From JBOFIQ01 sp051654905 (GTDB taxonomy: Bacteria; Actinomycetota; Actinomycetes; Propionibacteriales; Propionibacteriaceae): a DNA stretch of 64,000 nt. How positions within the stretch are numbered: position 1 is the first letter of the stretch; each line of letters begins with the position of its first letter. The DNA lies in assembly GCA_051654905.1 (NCBI GenBank), contig JBOFYY010000046.1:35597-99596 (forward strand). The letters run 5' to 3'. This document shows, piece by piece, positions 57,801 to 64,000 of this stretch. The translations under genes and the position numbers were made by a program. The notes beneath the pieces are model-generated. The model was not told the DNA's origin. It did no database searches and saw only the letters and a list, made by a program, of their open reading frames with translations.

Positions 57801-58684
57801 CGATGCTGTTCTGCTGCGCTAAGGCGAGCATAGAGCGGAATGACTTCTGTAAAACGCAGCTCTAAACCTGACAGATATTCAGCTGTATCAGTGATTTCTC
57901 GTTCTCCGGAAAGGAAAACCAGAATATCCCCATCGCCTTGTTCAGACAGTTCTAAGACTGCATCACCAATCGCATCTAACTGGTCTTTATCGTTAATTTC
58001 AGCAACTGCTCCGGGACGTTTTCGGCGACGATCTAAGATTTCCATTTCATCGTCATCACCCAAGACAGCACCATCGTCACGGATTGGACGGTAACGGATC
58101 TCCACTGGATAAGTTCGCCCTGACACCTCAATTACCGGAGCATTATCAAAATGCTCACTAAAGCGTTGGGTATCGATTGTGGCAGAAGTTACGATAATTT
58201 TTAGTTCTGGACGGCGCGCTAAAAGTTGTTTTAGGTATCCCAATAAGAAGTCGATATTAAGACTTCTTTCATGCGCTTCATCGATGATGATGGTGTCGTA
58301 GCGCCGTAGCATTGGATCATAGGTAATCTCATTCAGCAATACCCCATCGGTCATCACTTTAAGTCGGGTATTACGACCTGCTTTACGCGTGAAACGCACT
58401 TGGTATCCGACAAGTTCCCCGATGCTGCTATGCAACTCTTGAGCAATACGTTCTGCGACGCTACGAGCTGCGATACGCCTAGGTTGGGTGTGTCCAATAG
58501 TGCGACGCCCAGCTTCCAAAGCCATCTTAGGTAGCTGAGTTGTTTTACCTGATCCAGTTTCTCCAGCAACCACAATGACCTGGTGATGGCATATGGCATC
58601 AACAATTTCTTCTCTCCACGCCGTAATGGGAAGTTCGGGATCGTAGTGAAGATCAGCAATCGGGATCGTTGGTGTATGTGTCAT
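54818..58684 (-). CDS. hrpA: ATP-dependent RNA helicase HrpA
   Basis: A 1288-residue DEAH helicase. Motif I GETGSGKTTQLPKM (41-54), motif Ia HTQPRRIAARSVAERIAQEL, motif II TIIIDEAHERSLN, motif III TSATID, later motifs RRIVLATNVAETSLTVPGIR and QRAGRCGRVAPGVC. The HA2/OB-fold region follows, then the long HrpA-type C-terminal domain (EEVAGHLLKRSYSEPHWSSK, DRVRADHPEHMRRVVDAV, LPRYLHAIQVRLQNLATNPA). Length and C-terminus match the actinobacterial HrpA. No strong ribosome site; GGGGGG lies just before the ATG. Possible roles are mRNA processing and ribosome rescue. Confidence 0.95.
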   Translation of the reverse strand: MTHTPTIPIADLHYDPELPITAWREEIVDAICHHQVIVVAGETGSGKTTQLPKMALEAGRRTIGHTQPRRIAARSVAERIAQELHSSIGELVGYQVRFTRKAGRNTRLKVMTDGVLLNEITYDPMLRRYDTIIIDEAHERSLNIDFLLGYLKQLLARRPELKIIVTSATIDTQRFSEHFDNAPVIEVSGRTYPVEIRYRPIRDDGAVLGDDDEMEILDRRRKRPGAVAEINDKDQLDAIGDAVLELSEQGDGDILVFLSGEREITDTAEYLSGLELRFTEVIPLYARLSAAEQHRVFSSHTGRRIVLATNVAETSLTVPGIRYVIDAGTARISRYSSRTKVQRLPIEPISQASANQRAGRCGRVAPGVCIRLYSQQDFELRPEFTEPEILRTNLASVILQMAEAKLGDIADFPFVEAPDRSQINDGLRLLDELGALSSGKSAIPKLTPIGRQLARMPVDPRLGRMLIEAHRQGALSEVVPIVAGLSIQDPRERPNEQRDLADASHRRFWSDAILGAETATVNSDRSDFLVLLRIWRYVRRQQKELSGNGFRKMCREEYLNYLRIREWQDLVAQLDDVCRELSLAKNTAPASADRIHTAILSGLLSHIGLIDTKDIDPNLPARKRVRLGPSEYVGARGSRFAINRGSSIAKNSPPLVMAYELVETTRLWARTAAEIDARMVEEVAGHLLKRSYSEPHWSSKRGAAQAYEKVSLLGVPIVAQRLVDYARINPAEARSIFIQSALVEGDWHTRHHFFARNQQVREQAEEMEQRTRRTDITISDEELADFYQARIPEQVVSQTHFDKWWREQRRSDEFILDLTLADLLVGNADDFDTDAFPDDWTVAEHQLAISYTFDPGAGHDGVEVAIPLGILNQLDSAVFTWQVPGLRQELATELIRSLPKRIRTSFVPAPNFAQQAMAWIATHPQQQRATLSESLAVALRALTGADIPDTAWNLAAVPEYLHPTFVITDGSKEIARGNDLRSLQQELSQMLSKELTQAAHASAKTGEITWVFGTIPEQTEFQRGATTVVGYPALVDEVRTVGLAVVDTKVRQCASHKAGLRRLVFLAIPDPTKWVVAHMSMSTKLGLATSPYASVPILLADARLASVGELIAGDKQGYSCRDESSFVGLKDRVRADHPEHMRRVVDAVADTLTRHQDIMRTIEKFSATDAITDITEQLKGLIFPGFIAATPDPYIWQLPRYLHAIQVRLQNLATNPARDRQHHDTMLELEDAYADLCAAQPVGPLPESISDIGWAMEELRVSLFAQQLGTRIPISAKRLRTMLAAASS

Positions 58685-58765
58685 GACCCCCCAATACTAC
58701 TAGGAACCGACCCGCACGAGCGAGGGATTTCTACTCCTACCTCAATTCAACAACAATCTTACTTT

Positions 58766-59656
58766 TTACTGTTTGTTAGCTCGAATAATCCCTACCGGGC
58801 ATTGAGCGTGGGTCATCAAACCACGCACTATCCCCCCAAAGGTATGCGGAAAACCACCAGTATGCGCCCCCACAATAAGCAAATCTAAGCTCTTAGATTG
58901 AGCCACCAGAGTGTCAATAGCCCGACCAAAACTCACCGCTAACTCTGCTGACACCTCTGGATATTGCTGCCGCAATTCAACCATTCCTGCAGTTATCTGC
59001 TCGGTTGCTGCTGCAATCAACTTCTGCTGATCAGATACCGGAACTGTTTTACTACGACCAAAGAAACCAGGTGGTGGTTCTACCACATGCATAACAAGTA
59101 ACGAACTACCCCGTAGTTGCGCTTCCTCAAAAGCCCAAGTAACTGCACCAGTTCCACAAATAGGACCATCACTACCTACCGCTACCCCGATACGAGCAAA
59201 CTTCCCCGTCCAATCTGGATTTGTCGCATGTGAAATCATCACCACCGGACAAGCAGCAGAAGCAGCTACTGATGCTGAAGTAGAACCAACAAAAAGTCGC
59301 TCTAAGCCACCGCCAGCGCGTCGCCCAACTATGACTCGATCAGCCTGCTCCGACTCCCTTATCAATACTGATGCCGGGTTCCCCAACATGACGTCACCAT
59401 GAATCCGATCAGCAGGAAAACCTAACCGTACTAGCTCAGCAGCAGCCTCAGTTACCGCTTGTTTGCCAGCTTCATCAAGGATCGTCGGATCATAAACTGC
59501 ACCCCAAGCACCAGCTAATACCGCATCATCAACACCATGCACAATGTGAATATCCCCATTATGAATTTGGGCTTCTTTCATGGCATAGCAGACGGCTCGA
59601 AGAGAATCCTCCGAGCCGTCCACTCCTACAAGGACATGGAACGTATCTTCAGACAT
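58766..59656 (-). CDS. Universal stress protein, two UspA domains
   Basis: A 296-residue tandem USP. The first domain (7-148) has VLVGVDGSEDSLRAVCYAMK and the ATP-binding VGRRAGGGLERLFVGSTSAS; the second (155-296) starts IGVAVGSDGPICGTGAVTWA and ends LLIVGAHTGGFPHTFGGIVR with the GxxGxxxxxxG pattern less complete. Such proteins bind ATP and are stress-linked. GGGAGG lies ~5 bases before the ATG. It follows the phosphoketolase gene on the same strand after ~100 bp; the two could be co-regulated. Confidence 0.9.
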   Translation of the reverse strand: MSEDTFHVLVGVDGSEDSLRAVCYAMKEAQIHNGDIHIVHGVDDAVLAGAWGAVYDPTILDEAGKQAVTEAAAELVRLGFPADRIHGDVMLGNPASVLIRESEQADRVIVGRRAGGGLERLFVGSTSASVAASAACPVVMISHATNPDWTGKFARIGVAVGSDGPICGTGAVTWAFEEAQLRGSSLLVMHVVEPPPGFFGRSKTVPVSDQQKLIAAATEQITAGMVELRQQYPEVSAELAVSFGRAIDTLVAQSKSLDLLIVGAHTGGFPHTFGGIVRGLMTHAQCPVGIIRANKQ

Positions 59657-59758
59657 TCTGACCTCCCTAAATTAGGAATATAAAGCCAGTGTGTCATGAG
59701 AACATTCCCACGAAAAGAGTTACCTCATATCGTTGTCTTTTTGTTATAGCTACTATTT

Positions 59759-62134
59759 TTAGCTAAGTTTCCAATCACGAACTTCTGGCATATCTTCTAG
59801 ATGCTCGACGATATATTCCTCGTGACGTGCCAACTGTGCCTCACACCACGCCTTAAGGTCGCTAGCTCCCGGAGGCGTGACCTTGGCGTTATTGATGACA
59901 TCCATTACCAAGTGATAACGCGACATGCGGTTACGCACCACCATGTCGAATGGCGTAGTTGTCGTACCTTCTTCGATAAACCCACGAACGCGGAATCGAT
60001 CAGCATCCGGACGTCCATGAACCAGCTGATGGATACCACCTGGGTAACCATGGAAAGCAAAAACAACATCTTTGCTATCGGTAAATAGCTCCTTGAAGCG
60101 TAGATCATCCATGCCATGAGGGTGATCCTTTGGACGGATCAAGCTCATCAAATCAAGAACATTCACTACTCGAATCGTCAGTTGCGGCAACTTCTGCTTC
60201 AAAATCTCAGCAGCAGCCACAATTTCCATAGTAGGAATATCACCAGCACAAGCCATTACAACATCTGGCTCTTTACTTGAATCACCTTCATTACCAGCCC
60301 AATCCCAGATGCTGGCACCTCGACGACAATGCTCAATCGCCTCATCCATCGAAAGCCACTGCGGCTGCGGCTGCTTATCAATAACTACCAAGTTAGTTGT
60401 GTTCTTAGAACGCAAGACGCTATCAGTCACCGATAACAAACAGTTTGCATCTGGTGGTAGATAAACTCGAGCCACCGACCCGCGCATATTGAGCACATTC
60501 TGGATCAAACCAGGTCCTTGGTGCGAGAACCCATTATGGTCATTACGCCAGCAGGTAGAGGTCAGCAAGATATTTAGGCTAGGAACTTGCTTACGCCAAG
60601 CCAACTCATCAGCTTCCTGAAGCCACTTAGAATGCTGAATCGTCTGCGAAGCCGAAACCATAGCGAAAGATTCGTAGGTGGCAAAGAAACCATGACGCCC
60701 GGTTAGGGTATAGCCTTCCAGCCAACCATGACAGTTATGCTCACTCAGCACTTCCATAACTCGACCATCGCGAGAAATCTGAACGTCAATATCCGTGGTC
60801 TTTTCCATAAAGGCACGATCTGATACCTCAAAAACTGATCCTAACCGATTGGAGTTAGTTTCATCGGGGCAGAAAAGTCGGAAGCTATCTGGGTTACGCT
60901 CATAAACCAACTTCATAAATTCACCCATTTTACGAGTTGATTCCACTCGGTCTTGGGCTGGTTTTTTAACCTCGACAGCTAGCTCACGGAAATCTGGCAA
61001 ATCAAGCTCGTCAGCGTCCCGTCCACCATTTGCGTATGGATTAGCTGACATCGCTTTATCACCTTGCGGGATATTAGCGGTGACGATACTTGTGGGACGA
61101 CCATCAGCATCGAAAAGCTCTTCTGGTTTATAAGAACGAAGCCACTTATCTAATATAGCTAGATGTTCTGGACTATTTTTAACCCCCGAAAGCGGAACTT
61201 GATGCGCACGCCAAGTCCCCTCAACGATCTTGCCATCTACCTCATGTGGACCAGTCCAGCCCTTAGGATGACGGAAAATAATCATTGGCCAGTGCGGTCG
61301 GGCACCATCCCATTCACCGCTACGAGCCTGTTCTTGGATCTTCTTAATTTTCTCATAGGCTTGAGCAAGTACAGCCGCGAAATCACGATGCGCACCCTCA
61401 ATATTTGTTGGGTCGCTCACCTCAACTTCAAGCACTTCGTAGCCATGGCCGCGGAAAATCTGACGAACTTCTTCTGGATCTTTACGAGAAAGAACCGTAG
61501 GTCCAGCGATCTTGCCGCCGTTAAGATGCAGGATTGGAAGAACGGCACCATCATGAACTGGATTCAAGAAAGAAATGCTCTTCCATGATCCTTCAAGCGG
61601 ACCAGTTTCTGCTTCACCGTCGCCAACTACAGCTACTGTGAGTAAATCAGGATTATCGAAGACTGAACCAAAAGCATGAACTAGTGCATAGCCAAGCTCG
61701 CCACCTTCATGGATCGAGCCAGGAGTAGTTACTGCCACATGGGATGGGAAACCACCCGGAGCTGAAAATCCTCGGAATAGTTTCAACATGCCTTCGGTAT
61801 CTTGGCTCATCTGCGGATATACCTCAGACCAAGTTCCTTCGAGCCAAGAAGCAGCTACTAGACCAGGCCCACCATGGCCTGGACCAGTCACAAAAATAAT
61901 ATTTTGGTCGGTATGACGGATAAGTCGGGAGATATGAGAATAGAGGAAAGTCAAACCTGACGTTGTTCCCCAGTGTCCAAGGAGTCGCGGTTTGATAGCT
62001 TCATCGGCAAGTGGCTCCCGTAACAACGGGTTAGCCATAAGGTAGATCTGGCCTACAGTCAGATAGTTATTTGCTCGCCACCATGCATCAACGGTAGCAA
62101 GCTCTTCACGTGTCAGTTCTGGAAGGTATGACAT
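59759..62134 (-). CDS. xfp: Xylulose-5-phosphate/fructose-6-phosphate phosphoketolase
   Basis: A 791-residue TPP enzyme splitting xylulose-5-P or fructose-6-P with phosphate to acetyl-phosphate. Landmarks: TSGLTFLYSHISRLIRHTDQ, GPGHGGPGLVAASWLEGTWS, TPGSIHEGGELGYALVHAFG, VVGDGEAETGPLEGSWKSIS (TPP), ISRDGRVMEVLSEHNCHGWL and YLPPDANCLLSVTDS. It gives the cell a bifid-type or phosphoketolase shunt. AAAGG lies directly before the ATG at 62134, unusually close. No acetate kinase is in the window. Confidence 0.96.
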   Translation of the reverse strand: MSYLPELTREELATVDAWWRANNYLTVGQIYLMANPLLREPLADEAIKPRLLGHWGTTSGLTFLYSHISRLIRHTDQNIIFVTGPGHGGPGLVAASWLEGTWSEVYPQMSQDTEGMLKLFRGFSAPGGFPSHVAVTTPGSIHEGGELGYALVHAFGSVFDNPDLLTVAVVGDGEAETGPLEGSWKSISFLNPVHDGAVLPILHLNGGKIAGPTVLSRKDPEEVRQIFRGHGYEVLEVEVSDPTNIEGAHRDFAAVLAQAYEKIKKIQEQARSGEWDGARPHWPMIIFRHPKGWTGPHEVDGKIVEGTWRAHQVPLSGVKNSPEHLAILDKWLRSYKPEELFDADGRPTSIVTANIPQGDKAMSANPYANGGRDADELDLPDFRELAVEVKKPAQDRVESTRKMGEFMKLVYERNPDSFRLFCPDETNSNRLGSVFEVSDRAFMEKTTDIDVQISRDGRVMEVLSEHNCHGWLEGYTLTGRHGFFATYESFAMVSASQTIQHSKWLQEADELAWRKQVPSLNILLTSTCWRNDHNGFSHQGPGLIQNVLNMRGSVARVYLPPDANCLLSVTDSVLRSKNTTNLVVIDKQPQPQWLSMDEAIEHCRRGASIWDWAGNEGDSSKEPDVVMACAGDIPTMEIVAAAEILKQKLPQLTIRVVNVLDLMSLIRPKDHPHGMDDLRFKELFTDSKDVVFAFHGYPGGIHQLVHGRPDADRFRVRGFIEEGTTTTPFDMVVRNRMSRYHLVMDVINNAKVTPPGASDLKAWCEAQLARHEEYIVEHLEDMPEVRDWKLS

Positions 62135-62193
62135 ACCTTTGACGCTACTCTTATTTCTGCCTTAGCCGCAAGGTTTTTGAGATCCTTTTACTA

Positions 62194-63105
62194 TTAAACA
62201 GTGCCAAATGTAGTGCGCCCATGTAGCTTACGAGCAAGCTCCTCATCTATCCCATCAGCAACTTCGCTAACTGCCTTTACTGCTTGATGTAAATGAGCTG
62301 GAACAAATGGCTGAGTAAGAACTGACATCTGGACAAAGACCATGTCCCGTACCAGATCAAAACTTACAAAGCGAGCTTCTGCATTTAGGTCGTTTAAGAT
62401 TTCTACGGCACGGCTGCGCCCTTCTACCTCATAGACGATTACTGAAAAGATAAGCGCCTCACGCATATCGGAAGTAGTCCGCACAAAAACCATGGTGGTT
62501 CCGACTCTAAAAGCAAAATCACCATCGTCGTCTCGCATCACTGCCGATTCCAAGATCTGCTCTAGCTCTGCTGCAATCATGGCATCAAGATGAGCTTGAC
62601 TAGTAGGAATAGTTGCAATGACATCTTCTGGATCAAAATTCGAAAGCACTGTCTTAGAATCATGGCGATCTGTCAATATTTCTGTTAACTGATCAGGTGC
62701 CAAGAAAACTGGATGCGGAACTCCGTATATATCTCGAAGTGCAACGATAGTACGAGCTACTAGCTCTGATACATCATCTTGTGACGCAGTTGAAGTAAAA
62801 CACGTCCCATTTTCAATAGATGGCGCTACCCATCCAGCAGCCTCCATACGAGCAAGCTCTTCAGCATCAAGCAAGTATTCTTCCCCAAGGTCAGGGTTGC
62901 TAGCTGCTTGCGCAGCAACAGTGTTATCAGCAGGAGAATGGAAACTTACAAAACCAGCATTACTAGCATCTTCATGCGCATCGATACGAAGATCAGCAGA
63001 ATCATCCATCGATGAGATAACCTCACCCAGACGTTCCCCGAAAGCAATCCATGCCTGTTCGGTAGCTTTATCAATATCAAAATCAGTGTAATCAGCAGCA
63101 GCCAC
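62194..63105 (-). CDS. YbjN-like protein
   Basis: A 303-residue soluble acidic protein. The region about 185-300 (LESAVMRDDDGDFAFRVGTT, MVFVRTTSDMREALIFSVIV, AVEILNDLNAEARFVSFDLV) looks like the YbjN / type III chaperone-like fold; the N-terminal 150 residues carry a separate domain with DAEELARMEAAGWVAPSIEN. Such proteins are common in actinobacteria with no settled function. The start is GTG at 63103-63105, with only a weak ribosome site. It follows the lipoprotein gene divergently. Confidence 0.7.
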   Translation of the reverse strand: MAAADYTDFDIDKATEQAWIAFGERLGEVISSMDDSADLRIDAHEDASNAGFVSFHSPADNTVAAQAASNPDLGEEYLLDAEELARMEAAGWVAPSIENGTCFTSTASQDDVSELVARTIVALRDIYGVPHPVFLAPDQLTEILTDRHDSKTVLSNFDPEDVIATIPTSQAHLDAMIAAELEQILESAVMRDDDGDFAFRVGTTMVFVRTTSDMREALIFSVIVYEVEGRSRAVEILNDLNAEARFVSFDLVRDMVFVQMSVLTQPFVPAHLHQAVKAVSEVADGIDEELARKLHGRTTFGTV

Positions 63106-63262
63106 GGCTCACTACCCTAATGGTTTATTACAAGCTACGAGAACATACCCCCATAAAAACTTACAACTATTTAGTTTTTCTTCTTGCCGCAAAGACGATA
63201 AAGCATAGTTATCCACACCCCTGCTTGTTTGGTTGGGTAGGTGATCTAGCAGAATAAGGGGT

Positions 63263-63784
63263 ATGCGAAATTCCACCCCTTTCGTAGTTGTGGCGCTTGT
63301 TGTTGCGCTAACTGCTTGTTCTGCACCGACGCCGCCTGTCGCGTCGCCTGCTCCTACTGCCAGTCTTGACGCTGACGCTGCCCTCCTAAAAGAAGCAGAA
63401 GACGTTTATCGAAAGCTATCAGCTGAAGAAACCCGTATCCTCCAAGAGGGGATCTCAATCCCTACAAAAACAATTACAGATAACGCAGCAGAATCTTATC
63501 TTAAACAGTTAAAATCAGTATTTTCTTATGCTCATGACAATGGCATAAAAACTGAAAGTCATAATGAAACAACTATCTTTAATACTCCTGCTACTAAAAA
63601 AGATGATTCTCTGGTAGCGCTAGCCTTCTGTGAAGATGCTCGAAGGTCTAAGATTTTTAAAAATGGCAAGGAAGACGGGTATGGAATCTTAGTTGAAGGT
63701 ATCGCACAATTTAAAAAGTTTGATGGGAAACTAAAACTATATTCTATGTCATCTAAAGAGGTTAGCAAATGCGAAAGTCACTAG
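63263..63784 (+). CDS. Putative lipoprotein of unknown function
   Basis: A 173-residue protein with a lipoprotein signal: basic start, hydrophobic FVVVALVVALTAC with lipobox LTAC and Cys19, then a Pro/Ala/Thr-rich linker (SAPTPPVASPAPTASLDADA). The mature part (~45-173) is helical and Lys-rich, with a possible disulfide between the Cys in ALAFCEDAR and that in EVSKCESH. I do not recognise the family. AAGGGG precedes the ATG. The last 16 bases overlap the next gene, so the pair is coupled. Confidence 0.75.
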   Translation: MRNSTPFVVVALVVALTACSAPTPPVASPAPTASLDADAALLKEAEDVYRKLSAEETRILQEGISIPTKTITDNAAESYLKQLKSVFSYAHDNGIKTESHNETTIFNTPATKKDDSLVALAFCEDARRSKIFKNGKEDGYGILVEGIAQFKKFDGKLKLYSMSSKEVSKCESH

Positions 63785-64000
63785 TTTTTATAACCACAGT
63801 ATTTTTACTAATGACTTTTTCTACAGCAGCGTTAGCTGATGATTCAGTTTCATATCCCGGGATAGGTGTTGTGGTGAATCCGGATGGGATGGTTGTTGGG
63901 ACTATCGGGGTTGGTGGTGAGGGACCTCGTCAGCCGGTGTTGCCTCCTGTTGCGGAGATCACTCAACCGTATCTGCCAGGATCTTTTGTACCTGAACATG
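63769..64000 (+). CDS. Secreted protein, N-terminal part, cut by window edge
   Basis: ATG at 63769 (AGAGG 9 bases upstream) opens a 77-residue visible stretch: a signal peptide MRKSLVFITTVFLLMTFSTA ending at ALA before DDSVSYPG. The mature start is glycine/valine/proline-rich (GIGVVVNPDGMVVGTIGVGG, PVLPPVAEITQPYLP) and its DNA is markedly richer in G than the rest of the window. The stop is outside the window. Translational coupling to the lipoprotein suggests both work at the cell surface. No family is recognised. Confidence 0.65.
   Translation, partial: MRKSLVFITTVFLLMTFSTAALADDSVSYPGIGVVVNPDGMVVGTIGVGGEGPRQPVLPPVAEITQPYLPGSFVPEH

Noticed and set aside
1..64000. Prophage, insertion sequence or integron
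   Set aside because: No transposase, integrase, phage structural gene or flanking inverted/direct repeat pair was found; gene order is mostly conserved chromosomal backbone.

Overview
The window is a contiguous piece of an actinobacterial chromosome. Base composition by eye is low for the phylum (roughly mid to high 40s percent GC), which together with a phosphoketolase and the gene content suggests a low-GC member of the Actinomycetales such as an Actinomycetaceae relative; the genus cannot be fixed from the sequence alone. The phylum assignment rests on FtsR, SepH, the GarA/OdhI-type FHA protein, PimA/PatA, CeoB/CeoC, DUF3000, DUF3710, DUF4193, DUF4235, DUF5998 and the SigA/SigB pair, in an order that largely matches blocks remembered from Mycobacterium tuberculosis and Streptomyces.

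Layout. 1-10.8 kb (minus strand): two conserved blocks are joined. Transcription order is thrS, HIT phosphorylase, PI-phosphate synthase, PatA, PimA, a second CDP-alcohol transferase, DUF881, Sbp, DUF881, then gcvH, a zinc-ribbon FHA protein, ftsR, a second MerR regulator and the start of gcvP. Most neighbours overlap by 1-8 bases, so this is a tightly coupled lipid/mannoside and envelope operon followed by a glycine-cleavage/signalling block. 11-20.3 kb: a CycA-type amino-acid permease, four minus-strand tRNA genes (Gly, Cys, Val, Val), a YihY-family membrane protein, an IclR regulator, a CbiX-like protein, PPK2, a zinc alcohol dehydrogenase, MsrB, DUF3000 and an RNase D/HRDC protein. 20.3-25.5 kb: dxs, an orphan membrane protein and aconitase. 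25.5-26.8 kb: an AT-rich island with one unknown gene and the apparent remains of a second. 26.8-34.4 kb: an RlmCD-like RNA methyltransferase, a KimA-like transporter, CeoB/CeoC, SIMPL, OB-fold, DUF3710, dUTPase, DUF4235 and DUF4193. 34.7-48.3 kb: SepH, sulfurtransferase, thymidine kinase, a phosphodiesterase, DUF5998, an App1-like phosphatase, topoisomerase IV A, a ClC channel, a methyltransferase, a membrane-anchored EEP hydrolase and topoisomerase IV B. 48.3-64 kb: the SigA and SigB genes flanking an S9 oligopeptidase, HrpA, a universal stress protein, phosphoketolase, a YbjN-like protein and, at the right edge, a lipoprotein with a partial secreted protein.

Working together: the left block makes phosphatidylinositol and its mannosides; the middle carries isoprenoid entry (Dxs), TCA (aconitase), redox repair and potassium handling; the right side carries core transcription factors, chromosome decatenation and the bifid-shunt enzyme. 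Genes are often arranged convergently with overlapping 3' ends or with long perfect hairpin terminators between them.

No CRISPR array, prophage, insertion sequence or rRNA was seen. The least explained items are the AT-rich island after aconitase, an exact 11-bp tandem repeat upstream of sigB, a perfect 15-bp inverted repeat between gcvH and the FHA gene, the KimA-like transporter beside two RCK proteins with no TrkH in view, and the secreted pair at the right edge.
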